From JBJYKD01 sp049310025 (GTDB lineage Bacteria > Bacillota > Thermosediminibacteria > Thermosediminibacterales > Tepidanaerobacteraceae): a stretch of 62,503 nucleotides of DNA. A program made the position numbers and the translations under genes. Within the stretch, counting starts at the first letter, position 1. Each line of letters opens with the position of its first letter. This document shows positions 44,010 through 52,080 of the stretch, piece by piece. The stretch lies in NCBI RefSeq assembly GCF_049310025.1, contig NZ_JBJYKD010000016.1, positions 1 to 62,503 on the forward strand, read 5' to 3'. The notes beneath the pieces were generated by a model. It saw nothing but the letters and a program-made list of their open reading frames with translations. It was not told the origin of the DNA and did no database searches.

Positions 44010-44672
44010 ATGGATTTAAATTTTGGCTTCATAATAGAAAATTACCTCGGTTTTTTTGCAGAGGGTGCCCTTGTCACCATCAAAATAACCGCACTCGCCG
44101 TGCTCATGGGAATCATCATCGGCCTTTTTGTAGGAATGGGCAAGATGTCGAAAAATCCCGTCATAAGATGCGTCTGCTCGGCTTATGTGGAAGTAATCCG
44201 CGGGACGCCGCTCATGGTGCAGATCCTCATATTCTACTACGGGCTGCCGCAGATAATCGGCTTTGATATCCCCGAATACCCGGCGGCCGTGCTGGCCCTG
44301 GGCATTAACAGCGGCGGCTATGTGGCCGAAATCATCAGGGGCGGCATCCAGGCGGTAGACAGGGGGCAGATGGAGGCCGCAAGATCGCTGGGGATGAGCT
44401 ACGGACAGGCGATGCGATACGTTATACTCCCCCAGGCCTTTAAAAAGATGATTCCGCCGCTGGGAAACGAATTCGTGACGCTTCTTAAAAATTCTTCCAT
44501 GGCGACGGCCATAGGATTTCAGGAACTTACCCGGAGGGGTCAGATAGTCGGCAGCATAACTTACAAACCTTTTGAACCGCTGATTACGGTGGCGGCTTTC
44601 TATCTTATCATGACAATGGGCTTCACTCAGATTTTGAATTTTATTGAGGGGAGGCTGAAGATAAGTGATTGA
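44010..44672 (+). CDS. Polar amino acid ABC transporter permease
   Basis: About 220 residues, His/Glu/Gln/Arg/opine family permease. It has GALVTIKITALAVLMG, VEVIRGTPLMVQILIFYYGL and the EAA coupling loop QMEAARSLGMSYGQAMRYVILPQA-like segment near residue 130, with LLKNSSMATAIGFQEL following. The start at 44010 gives the normal N-terminus. It overlaps the ATPase start by 8 bases. Probably acts as a homodimer. Confidence 0.92.
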   Translation: MDLNFGFIIENYLGFFAEGALVTIKITALAVLMGIIIGLFVGMGKMSKNPVIRCVCSAYVEVIRGTPLMVQILIFYYGLPQIIGFDIPEYPAAVLALGINSGGYVAEIIRGGIQAVDRGQMEAARSLGMSYGQAMRYVILPQAFKKMIPPLGNEFVTLLKNSSMATAIGFQELTRRGQIVGSITYKPFEPLITVAAFYLIMTMGFTQILNFIEGRLKISD

Positions 44673-45387
44673 AGTTAAAGATCTGCATAAAAGCTTCGGC
44701 CCTCTTGAAGTATTGAAAGGCATCAACGGCAGGGTAGATAAGGGGGAAGTGGTGGTGATAATAGGCCCCAGCGGCTCCGGAAAAAGCACCTTTTTAAGAT
44801 GTCTGAACCTGCTGGAGCGGCCCACCAGAGGTGAGGTTTACATTGAAGGGAAAAACCTCATGGACCCGGCCACCAATATAAATAAACTCCGCCAGGATGT
44901 GGGCATGGTTTTTCAGCATTTCAACCTTTTTCCCCATAAGACGGTGCTGGAAAATGTCACCCTTGCTCCTGTTAAAGTAAAGAAGGAAAACCCTAAAGAA
45001 GCCGAAGAAAAGGCCATGGAGCTTTTGAACAGGGTGGGGCTTGCCGACAAGGCCCGCAGCTTTCCTTCACAGCTTTCTGGAGGCCAGAAACAGAGGGTGG
45101 CCATAGCCAGAGCCCTTGCCATGAACCCAAAGGTAATGCTTTTCGACGAGCCCACATCGGCCCTGGACCCGGAGATGATAAAGGAAGTGCTGGATGTCAT
45201 GAAAGACCTGGCAAAAGACGGAATGACCATGGTGGTGGTAACCCATGAGATGGGATTTGCAAGAGAAGTGGCGGACAGGGTTATGTTCATGGATGAGGGA
45301 AGGATACTGGAAGAGGGGTCCCCGGAAGAAATATACAACAGTCCGCAAAATTTAAGGACAAAGGAGTTTTTGAGCAAAATACTTTAG
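44665..45387 (+). CDS. Polar amino acid ABC transporter ATP-binding protein
   Basis: 240 residues, GlnQ/HisP type. Walker A GPSGSGKST near residue 34, Q-loop VFQHFNLFPHKTVLEN, signature LSGGQKQRVAIARALAM, Walker B VMLFDEPTSALDPE, and switch His in VVVTHEMGFAREVADR. GTG start overlapping the permease gene. Complete and standard. Confidence 0.95.
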   Translation: MIEVKDLHKSFGPLEVLKGINGRVDKGEVVVIIGPSGSGKSTFLRCLNLLERPTRGEVYIEGKNLMDPATNINKLRQDVGMVFQHFNLFPHKTVLENVTLAPVKVKKENPKEAEEKAMELLNRVGLADKARSFPSQLSGGQKQRVAIARALAMNPKVMLFDEPTSALDPEMIKEVLDVMKDLAKDGMTMVVVTHEMGFAREVADRVMFMDEGRILEEGSPEEIYNSPQNLRTKEFLSKIL

Positions 45388-45485
45388 CTTTCTATAATAA
45401 TTAATTTTAATTATATTAATACAGATTAAATTAATCCAGAATAGATTAATATTATATAGTCTCCCCCTCAAAATAATTTTTATTC

Positions 45486-45514
45486 AGAGCCCGATACTTC
45501 CGGGCTCTTTAATT
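45486..45514 (+). terminator. Terminator after the polar amino acid ABC operon
   Basis: AGAGCCCG (45486-45493) pairs perfectly with CGGGCTCT (45501-45508), 7-base loop, then TTAATTTTG. Confidence 0.85.
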
Positions 45515-45723
45515 TTGTTCCTTATTTAAATGCTTCCGCAATTTATTTTCGATTTTTATGCAGAAACTTAAGCTGTTCCTGAGATGGTTAAAGGCAGCGG
45601 AAGAAAGCTGTGCTTTTGCTGCAGAGACATAATTACCCATCCCAAATGAAATGATTAATATAGTATAATATATTGTGGAATCGGGGATTAAGTATAGCCG
45701 TATTTGAAAAGCGGGTGATAAAA

Positions 45724-47298
45724 TTGAATGAAACGGTGCGCATAAGGGTTATTACCCGTGACCGGGTGGGTATGGCCTTGGATGTCCTGAAAGTGCTATA
45801 CAGGTACGGCGTGAACCTGAAAGCCATGGAAGTGGGGCCGGGACTTGTGTGCATAAAGATGGAGAGAAAAGCCGATGTGGATCTTGACTTTTTGAAAGAA
45901 CAGCTTTTGAAAGAGCCGGACGTAAAAAATGTGCAGGAGATAGAACTGCTTCCCCAGGAAAAAAGGGAAAAACATATTAAAGCCGTGCTGGATGCAGCCG
46001 GTGAAGGCATAATAGCCGTAGACAGGGAAGGCGTTATTACCACTTTTAACCCTGCTGCCGAAAAGATTCTCAAGATAAAGGCTAAAGATGCCCTGGGGAA
46101 AAATATAGCCGAACTTCTCGCACCGGACCTGCCAGTGCTAAAGACAATTGCCACGGGTGAAAGTTACGATAACGAAGAGATTATTCTGAACACCGAGACC
46201 ACGCGTAGCCATTACATTACATCAGGACGGCCGATTCTCGATGAAGAGGGAAATCCCATCGGGGCGGTGGCTTCACTGCAAGATATAGAAAGGGTTATGG
46301 ATCTGGTGTATTCCTTTACCCGGCCTCCCATGATAACTTTTGATGAGATAATCGGCGAGAGCGAAAAGATAAAGAGGGTGAAGGAGATGGCAAGCATAGT
46401 GGCCAGGGGGAATTCCACCGTACTCATTCGCGGGGAAAGCGGCACCGGCAAGGAGCTTTTCGCCCGTTCCATTCACATGGCGAGCCCCCGCAGAGACAGG
46501 CCCTTTGTTCCGGTCAACTGCGCCGCTCTGCCGGATACCCTGCTTGAAAGCGAGCTGTTCGGCTACGAGGAAGGCGCTTTTACCGGAGCAAAAAAAGGTG
46601 GTAAGCAGGGGCTTTTTAAATATGCCGACAAAGGCACGATTTTTCTCGATGAGATAGGTGAACTTTCACCGCACCTCCAGGTAAAACTGCTCAGAGTCCT
46701 CCAGGAGGGCAGGATAAGAAGGGTAGGGGCCGATGAGGAGATTCCTGTGGATGTCCGTGTAATTGCCGCCACCAACCGGGACCTGGAAAAACTTATGAAG
46801 TCAGGCCAGTTCAGGGACGACCTTTACTACAGGCTGAATGTGATACCGATCATACTACCGCCCCTCCGTGAAAGGAAAGAAGATATTCCAATCCTCGCCC
46901 GGCATTTTATAGAAAAGCTTTCCCAGAAGATGAACAAAAAGGTGGAAGGCATAAGTGATGAAGCGCTGGAAAAACTTATGAATTACGACTGGCCGGGGAA
47001 CATCAGGGAGCTTTCCAATGTGATCGAGAGGGCCATGAACCTGTGTAATGGCAGGATAGAATCAAGACACCTCATCTTAAGGGAGGAAGAATTCGGGTCT
47101 TCACTGGATGCCGGTGAAAGAGAGAACCACCACCAGAAAAAGCTGAAAGACCTGGTAGCCGAGACAGAAAAGAGGGCTATCAGCGAGACTTTAAAAAGGT
47201 GCGGGAGCATAAGAAAGGCCGCCAGAGCGCTGGGGGTTTCCCACGCCACAATCATTAACAAGATTAGGGAGTATGGAATAAACCTGAGTGAAGTCTAA
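45724..47298 (+). CDS. Sigma-54 dependent activator with ACT and PAS domains (TyrR-like)
   Basis: About 524 residues. Order: ACT-like domain (residues 1-78, VRIRVITRDRVGMALDVLKV), PAS domain (about 85-190, LDAAGEGIIAVDREGVITTF), AAA+ domain with Walker A GESGTGKE and the sigma-54 contact loop GAFTGA, Walker B TIFLDEIGE, arginine finger region, then a Fis-type helix-turn-helix (SIRKAARALGVSHATIINKI). The ACT domain suggests direct binding of an amino acid. A TTG at 45724 is preferred for its gcgggtg site and family-like N-terminus; a GTG/TTG at 45673 would add 17 unusual residues. A sigma-54 promoter lies just downstream before megL. Confidence 0.92.
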   Translation: MNETVRIRVITRDRVGMALDVLKVLYRYGVNLKAMEVGPGLVCIKMERKADVDLDFLKEQLLKEPDVKNVQEIELLPQEKREKHIKAVLDAAGEGIIAVDREGVITTFNPAAEKILKIKAKDALGKNIAELLAPDLPVLKTIATGESYDNEEIILNTETTRSHYITSGRPILDEEGNPIGAVASLQDIERVMDLVYSFTRPPMITFDEIIGESEKIKRVKEMASIVARGNSTVLIRGESGTGKELFARSIHMASPRRDRPFVPVNCAALPDTLLESELFGYEEGAFTGAKKGGKQGLFKYADKGTIFLDEIGELSPHLQVKLLRVLQEGRIRRVGADEEIPVDVRVIAATNRDLEKLMKSGQFRDDLYYRLNVIPIILPPLRERKEDIPILARHFIEKLSQKMNKKVEGISDEALEKLMNYDWPGNIRELSNVIERAMNLCNGRIESRHLILREEEFGSSLDAGERENHHQKKLKDLVAETEKRAISETLKRCGSIRKAARALGVSHATIINKIREYGINLSEV

Positions 47299-47362
47299 CA
47301 GGATCTAAAGGCATCGCAGAGGAACACATTTTTTTTGTCCGGTGGTTAAAAAATATACCGAT

Positions 47363-47413
47363 GGTAAATAATTTGACCATTTCCAGCCTAAAATGCGGTA
47401 AGAATATTTACCA
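47363..47413 (+). promoter_or_regulatory. Two dyads, likely enhancer sites for the sigma-54 activator
   Basis: GGTAAATAATTTGACC (47363-47378) and GGTAAAGAATATTTACC (47397-47413) share the half-site GGTAAA/TTTACC; the second is a perfect inverted repeat with a 5-base spacer. Their centres are about 35 bases apart and 40-75 bases upstream of the -24 element, a normal enhancer distance. They resemble the TyrR box TGTAAA-N6-TTTACA, matching the TyrR-like activator encoded upstream. Confidence 0.7.
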
Positions 47414-47443
47414 TATCCCCCGAAATTCGGCCGCAAAGCACGT

Positions 47444-47459
47444 GGCACAGTTTTTGCTT
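47444..47459 (+). promoter_or_regulatory. Sigma-54 (-24/-12) promoter upstream of megL
   Basis: TGGCAC (47444-47449), 5 bases, TTGCT (47455-47459): a perfect match to the sigma-54 consensus TGGCAC-N5-TTGCW. The transcript would start at about 47471, some 38 bases before the megL start codon, and could include the antiporter gene. Confidence 0.93.
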
Positions 47460-47508
47460 TTTCAAAAATAGCAACAAGTAAATTAAAATCCTCGGGGGGT
47501 TCAAATTT

Positions 47509-48717
47509 ATGGATATAAGAAAAATGAAGTTTAATACAAAAGCCATTCATGCGGGGCAAAAACCGTGCCCTGTGACTGGAGCCCATGTGACTCCCATATA
47601 CCAGACTTCCACATTTGTATTTAAAGATGTAGACCAGGGAGCCCGGAGATTTGCTGGAGAAGAGCGGGGATACATTTACACACGACTGGGAAACCCAACA
47701 GAGGCTGAACTGGAGGAAAAAATGGCCGCACTTGAATGCGGGGAAGCCGCCATTGCCACGGCTTCGGGCATGGCCGCCATTTCAACGGTGCTGCTATCCC
47801 TTTTGAAAAAGGGCGATCACATTGTGGGCGGAGACACACTTTACGGTTGCACCCACAGCCTCATCAGTGAGTTGCTGCCACAATACGGGGTGGAAGTTAC
47901 TCTGGTGGATACTTCTAACCTTTCAAATATAGAAAAGGCCATGAAGCCAAATACAAAAGTCGTTTATGTGGAAACTCCCGCCAACCCCACTCTCAAACTG
48001 GTGGACCTTGAAGGTGCGGCGGATATCGCCCACAGGCACGGTGCGCGACTTGTGGTGGATAACACCTTTATGTCACCCTATCTGCAGAGGCCCATCGAGT
48101 ACGGTGCCGATGTGGTGGTTCACAGCGCCACAAAATACATCGGCGGCCATGGAGATGTGGTAGCCGGTATTATAGTGGGGCCGAAAGAACTGCTGGATAC
48201 CATGCGGATACCGTATTTGAAGGATTTTGGCGGCATTATATCGCCCTTTGACGCCTGGCTGCTGCTCCGGGGCCTGAAAACTCTGGGCGTTAGGATGGAG
48301 CGCCATTGCCAGAACGCCATGAAAGTGGCCGAATATCTGGAAGGGCATCCCGTAATCGAAAGAGTTTACTATCCCGGACTTAAATCCCACCCCCAGCACC
48401 AGCTGGCGGCAAGGCAGATGGACGGATTTGGTGGCATGATATGCTTTGAGGTGAAAGGCGGCCTTGAAGCCGGCAAGGTTTTGATGAACAGTGTGAAATT
48501 GATAACGCTGGCCGTAAGTCTTGGTTGTGTGGATTCGCTTATTGAGCATCCCGCATCGATGACTCACTCGCCGGTGCCGCCGGAGGAAAGGTTGAAGGCC
48601 GGCATCACTGATGGGCTTGTACGGCTTTCGGTGGGTATCGAAGACGTGGAGGATATTATCGCCGATCTGGACCAGGCTTTAAAGAAAGTTGAAGAGACAG
48701 TTGCGATAAAACGATAA
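47509..48717 (+). CDS. megL: Methionine gamma-lyase
   Basis: PLP enzyme of 402 residues that splits L-methionine into methanethiol, ammonia and 2-oxobutyrate. Cys/Met-metabolism motifs: YIYTRLGNPTEAELEEKMAA, TASGMAAISTVLLS, GDTLYGCTHSL, VVDNTFMSPYLQRP and the Schiff-base lysine in SATKYIGGHGDVVAG. The Cys in LYGCTH corresponds to the cysteine characteristic of true gamma-lyases (Cys116 in Pseudomonas), which favours this over cystathionine gamma-synthase. A strong site ctcgggggg lies before the ATG. Expected to be activated by the ACT-PAS regulator through sigma-54. Confidence 0.88.
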   Translation: MDIRKMKFNTKAIHAGQKPCPVTGAHVTPIYQTSTFVFKDVDQGARRFAGEERGYIYTRLGNPTEAELEEKMAALECGEAAIATASGMAAISTVLLSLLKKGDHIVGGDTLYGCTHSLISELLPQYGVEVTLVDTSNLSNIEKAMKPNTKVVYVETPANPTLKLVDLEGAADIAHRHGARLVVDNTFMSPYLQRPIEYGADVVVHSATKYIGGHGDVVAGIIVGPKELLDTMRIPYLKDFGGIISPFDAWLLLRGLKTLGVRMERHCQNAMKVAEYLEGHPVIERVYYPGLKSHPQHQLAARQMDGFGGMICFEVKGGLEAGKVLMNSVKLITLAVSLGCVDSLIEHPASMTHSPVPPEERLKAGITDGLVRLSVGIEDVEDIIADLDQALKKVEETVAIKR

Positions 48718-48770
48718 GGAAAAAATTAAGCAGGCATGTACATCAATTAAAATAAAGAAAAAAATTTTCA

Positions 48771-48809
48771 GGAATTGCCGGTCAAGTTTTAAAAACCGCC
48801 GGCAATTCC
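48771..48809 (+). other. Hairpin between megL and the antiporter gene
   Basis: GGAATTGCCGG (48771-48781) pairs perfectly with CCGGCAATTCC (48799-48809). No clear T-run follows, so it may be a partial terminator or an mRNA processing/stability element that lowers antiporter expression relative to megL. Confidence 0.65.
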
Positions 48810-48834
48810 CCAAATAAATAAAAGGGGGATCTGT

Positions 48835-50136
48835 ATGGAACATAGAAAAAACCCTGTGGCTCTTTTACCTCTGGCTGTATTTCTGGCATTATTTTTGGGG
48901 ACGGGCATTTATTTCAATTTAAAAGGAGTGGATTTTGCCTTTTACCAGCTTCCCTCGCCGGTGGCAGCAATGGTGGGTATCATAATAGCTTTTATTATCG
49001 GAAAAGGAAGTATTGACGAAAAAATGGATACCTTTGTTAAAGGCGTCGGTGAGAGCAACATCGTCATCATGTGCATGATTTACCTTCTGGCGGGAGGATT
49101 TTCCACTGTGGCCAAAGCCATGGGCGGTGTGGATTCTACCGTTAATTTCGGCCTTTCCATCATACCGCCAGGTCTAATACTCCCCGGAATATTTATCATA
49201 GCGGCTTTTGTAGCCACCGCCATGGGTACTTCCATGGGCACCATCGCCGCGGTGGCTCCGATTGCGACGGACATGGCGGTAAAAGCTCACCTCCCGCTGG
49301 CCGTGGCGGTAGGAGCCGTGGTGGGAGGGGCCATGTTCGGGGACAACCTTTCAATGATTTCAGATACGACCATAGCCGCTACCAGAACCCAGGGCTGCGC
49401 CATGAAAGACAAGTTTATAATGAATTTCAAGATAGCCCTGCCGGCCGCCATCCTGACTATAATAGTTATGATAATTTTCGGCGAGAGCGGTCAGGTACCC
49501 GCCTCCCTTCAATACAATGTGTTGAAAATACTCCCCTACCTTGCGGTTTTAATACTTGCGCTTTTGGGAATGAGCGTCTTTCTGGTCTTAATCATAGGAA
49601 CTTTACTGGCGGGCGTCATAGGCCTGGCCGACGGCAGCTTTACTTTTATCGGGTTTACTCAGAAGATATATGAGGGTTTTGGTTCCATGCAGGAGATTTT
49701 CATCCTTTCACTTTTAATCGGGGGTTTGGCGGCGTTGATAACCAGAGAGGGAGGTATAGATTACCTGCTGGATGTAATAAGCCGCAGGATTAAGAACGTA
49801 AAAGGAGCGGAACTTGGCATAGGCGCCCTGGTATCCGTGGCGGACATCTGCACGGCCAACAACACGGTGGCCATAGTCATAACCGGTCCCATGGCCAAAA
49901 AGATATCCGACGAAAACGGCGTGGACCCCAGGCGCAGCGCCAGTATGCTGGACATATTTTCCTGTGTATGGCAGGGCATCATCCCTTATGGCGCTCAACT
50001 GCTGCTGGCTGGAAGTATATCAAAACTTTCTCCCATAGAGATAATGCCGACACTATATTATCCCTATCTGCTGGGCCTAATGGCACTCATCGCCATCGGC
50101 CTGGGATTTCCGAAAGTAAAGAGCGCCGCTCGATAA
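48835..50136 (+). CDS. NhaC-family antiporter, possible methionine transporter
   Basis: 433-residue membrane protein with about 11-12 hydrophobic segments, NhaC Na+/H+ antiporter superfamily. Recognisable stretches: IIIAFIIGKGSIDEKMDTFV, GTSMGTIAAVAPIATDMA, VGGAMFGDNLSMISDTTIAA and VADICTANNTVAIVITGPMA. Some NhaC-superfamily members (MetT) have been predicted to be methionine transporters from S-box regulons. Here the pairing with megL under sigma-54 control supports methionine uptake. Simple Na+/H+ exchange is the alternative. No S-box is visible upstream. Confidence 0.85.
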   Translation: MEHRKNPVALLPLAVFLALFLGTGIYFNLKGVDFAFYQLPSPVAAMVGIIIAFIIGKGSIDEKMDTFVKGVGESNIVIMCMIYLLAGGFSTVAKAMGGVDSTVNFGLSIIPPGLILPGIFIIAAFVATAMGTSMGTIAAVAPIATDMAVKAHLPLAVAVGAVVGGAMFGDNLSMISDTTIAATRTQGCAMKDKFIMNFKIALPAAILTIIVMIIFGESGQVPASLQYNVLKILPYLAVLILALLGMSVFLVLIIGTLLAGVIGLADGSFTFIGFTQKIYEGFGSMQEIFILSLLIGGLAALITREGGIDYLLDVISRRIKNVKGAELGIGALVSVADICTANNTVAIVITGPMAKKISDENGVDPRRSASMLDIFSCVWQGIIPYGAQLLLAGSISKLSPIEIMPTLYYPYLLGLMALIAIGLGFPKVKSAAR

Positions 50137-50457
50137 TTTTTCATTTTTCATATCTATTTCAAAATCCTTAAATATGCCGACTTTGACGGTATCCTCGTCG
50201 GAGTATACTTCCGGACGGCCGTATTTTCCGTTTTCGCTCAGCTTAAAAACCATGACCGTTTTCCCCTCCGGCCAGACAATCCAGTATTCTTTGACGCCGG
50301 CCTTCTCGTAAAGGGAAAGTTTAAATATCATGTCTTTTTTTGACGTGGAAGGTGACGTTATTTCGATGATAAGATCCGGAGCCCCCCTGCAGCCTTTTTC
50401 ATCCAGCTTTGAACTGTCACAGAATTTAACAAAAAGAATAAAGTAAAGATTTGCATT
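50077..50457 (-). pseudogene. 5'-truncated Uma2-family (DUF820) nuclease-like gene
   Basis: An open frame without a start shows CDSSKLDEKGCRGAPDLIIE, ITSPSTSKKDMIFKLSLYEK and AGVKEYWIVWPEGKTVMVF: the central and C-terminal part of Uma2 proteins with the PD-(D/E)xK-like Asp and Glu residues. About 70-100 N-terminal residues are absent; an in-frame stop lies just upstream. It overlaps the end of the antiporter gene on the opposite strand. Uma2 genes multiply and decay readily in some genomes. Confidence 0.75.
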
Positions 50458-50543
50458 CTATGCTATAATAAAGCTATACCATTATGCTGGGTTGGGTGCC
50501 GGGCCGCCGCAATCACCCGTAACGACTTTCTATATTTTGAATA

Positions 50544-50629
50544 AGAATCACAACTATGGGGGAGAACCAATTATACGTGGTTCTTGAGAAGAAACTATGA
50601 AAAGAAGGAGAATCACAACTATTGGGAGA
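50544..50629 (+). repeat. Direct repeat flanking a small inverted repeat upstream of hisK
   Basis: AGAATCACAACTAT followed by a GGGAGA-like string occurs at 50544-50565 and 50609-50629. Between them AGAACCA (50563-50569) and TGGTTCT (50578-50584) form a perfect 7-bp inverted repeat. The second copy carries the ribosome-binding site of the histidinol-phosphatase gene. It may be a slipped duplication or an excision scar. Confidence 0.7.
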
Positions 50630-50636
50630 GGACCGC

Positions 50637-51473
50637 ATGCAGTATCGAGACTATCATGTCCACCTGGAGCGGGGACCGTATACCGTCGAATGGATGAAGA
50701 GATTTCTGGACGAGGGCCGCAAAAAAGGCGTGATTGAAATAGGCTTTTCCGAGCACGGCCACAGGTTCGTCCAGGCAGGGGACATTTACAGGAGCTCAGG
50801 CTACAGGGGCCGATGGGCGGCTTCGGAAGCCACGGAGGATATTGAGGAATACATCGATATAGTGGAAAAGGCCAAAAGCCTTGGGTTTCCCGTGAAGCTG
50901 GGGATAGAGATGGACTATATCCCGGAATATGAGGAGGAGATCCGTGAGTTTGTAAACCGCTATCCCTTTGACTATGTGCTGGGTGCCGTCCACTGGCTGG
51001 GGGATTTTGGCTTTGACAACCCCGACCTCTTTGATGAATGGGAACGGCGGGATGTTGACCGAACTTATGAAGAGTATTTTGACGTTTTATTGAAGGCCGT
51101 AAGGTCCGGCATCTTCGACTGCATCGCCCATCCGGATGTGATAAAGGTTTTCGGCCACAGGGCGCGCCGGGACATGGGGGGCATTTATGCGGAAGTGGCA
51201 CGGGCTCTGAAAGAAAAAGATATATGCGCCGAAGTAAGCACTGCGGGACTCAGAAAACCGGCGGGTGAACTGTACCCGTCGCCCCTGATGATGGAATATT
51301 TTAAGGAGTATGATGTCCAGCTTTTGATAAACTCCGACGCCCATGAACCGGAAGATGTGGGGAGGGACTTTGACAAAGCCCTGGAATTTTTGAAGGGGTA
51401 TGGATATGATAGATTATTTTACTTTCACAGGAGAAAAAAGATGGTAAGCCGCTTGAGTGAGGTTGAGGTTTAA
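50637..51473 (+). CDS. hisK: PHP-family histidinol-phosphatase
   Basis: About 278 residues. It dephosphorylates L-histidinol phosphate in histidine biosynthesis. PHP motifs: DYHVHLERG (first metal pair HxH), GFSEHGHRF, GIEMDYIPEYEEEI, YVLGAVHWLGD, DCIAHPDVIK and INSDAHEPEDVG, giving the full set of His/Asp/Glu metal ligands. No other his genes are adjacent, so another phosphoester substrate cannot be excluded. The ATG at 50637 follows gggagagg; a TTG at 50622 is possible. trmL begins directly after the stop. Confidence 0.85.
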   Translation: MQYRDYHVHLERGPYTVEWMKRFLDEGRKKGVIEIGFSEHGHRFVQAGDIYRSSGYRGRWAASEATEDIEEYIDIVEKAKSLGFPVKLGIEMDYIPEYEEEIREFVNRYPFDYVLGAVHWLGDFGFDNPDLFDEWERRDVDRTYEEYFDVLLKAVRSGIFDCIAHPDVIKVFGHRARRDMGGIYAEVARALKEKDICAEVSTAGLRKPAGELYPSPLMMEYFKEYDVQLLINSDAHEPEDVGRDFDKALEFLKGYGYDRLFYFHRRKKMVSRLSEVEV

Positions 51474-51956
51474 ATGTTCAATGTGGTGCTGGTGGAGCCG
51501 GAGATACCGCAAAATACCGGCAATATAGCAAGGACATGCGCCGCAACGGGCTGCGTCCTGCATCTGGTCGGTCCGCTGGGCTTTTCTCTGGACGACAGGT
51601 ATTTAAAAAGGGCGGGCCTTGACTACTGGCCGCTGGTGGATGTCAGGTATTACGAGAATTATCGGGAATTTGTAGAAAAAAATCCCGGCGCATCCATGTA
51701 TTTTCTCACCACTAAGGCCAAAAAATGTTATGCCGACGTGACATATGAACCCGGGTGTTATCTGGTTTTTGGCAAGGAGACAGCCGGCCTCCCTCAGGAA
51801 CTTTTGAATGCCCACCGCGAAAGGTGCGTGAGAATCCCCATGGTGGATGACGCCCGTTCGCTGAACCTTTCCAATTCGGTGGCCATAGTCGTATATGAAG
51901 CTTTAAGGCAGAACGGTTTTCGAGGTTTGAAAATACAGGGGCCATCCAAAAAATGA
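51474..51956 (+). CDS. trmL: tRNA (cytidine/uridine-34 2'-O)-methyltransferase TrmL
   Basis: 160-residue SPOUT methyltransferase that modifies the wobble base of tRNA-Leu. Motifs: VEPEIPQNTGNIARTCAATG, LVFGKETAGLPQELL (knot, SAM binding) and RIPMVDDARSLNLSNSVAIV (third SPOUT motif). Length is typical. It starts at the base after the hisK stop and is followed by a strong terminator. Confidence 0.95.
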   Translation: MFNVVLVEPEIPQNTGNIARTCAATGCVLHLVGPLGFSLDDRYLKRAGLDYWPLVDVRYYENYREFVEKNPGASMYFLTTKAKKCYADVTYEPGCYLVFGKETAGLPQELLNAHRERCVRIPMVDDARSLNLSNSVAIVVYEALRQNGFRGLKIQGPSKK

Positions 51957-51970
51957 TGTAAAATCGTCTC

Positions 51971-52007
51971 AAAATCTCCTGAATTATATTTTTTAGGAGA
52001 TTTTTTT
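51971..52007 (+). terminator. Rho-independent terminator after trmL
   Basis: A 10-bp perfect stem AAAATCTCCT/AGGAGATTTT (51971-51980 with 51995-52004) merges into a run of seven T. Confidence 0.9.
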
Positions 52008-52015
52008 GTTGTGTA

Positions 52016-52044
52016 TTGACAGAAAGCAATTATACTAGTATAAT
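52016..52044 (+). promoter_or_regulatory. Consensus sigma-A promoter overlapped by a 16-bp palindrome
   Basis: TTGACA (52016-52021), exactly 17 bases, TATAAT (52039-52044): a perfect consensus promoter. The perfect palindrome ATTATACTAGTATAAT (52029-52044) covers the spacer and the whole -10. A repressor bound here would block RNA polymerase. The transcript start would be about 30 bases before the start codon. Confidence 0.88.
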
Positions 52045-52080
52045 CGTATACAATAATACATAGCGCGGGAGGTATTCACA

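Noticed and set aside
47509..48717. Cystathionine gamma-synthase or O-acetylhomoserine sulfhydrylase
   Set aside because: The cysteine in LYGCTH and the linkage to an activator and a carrier favour a degradative gamma-lyase, although the fold family is the same.
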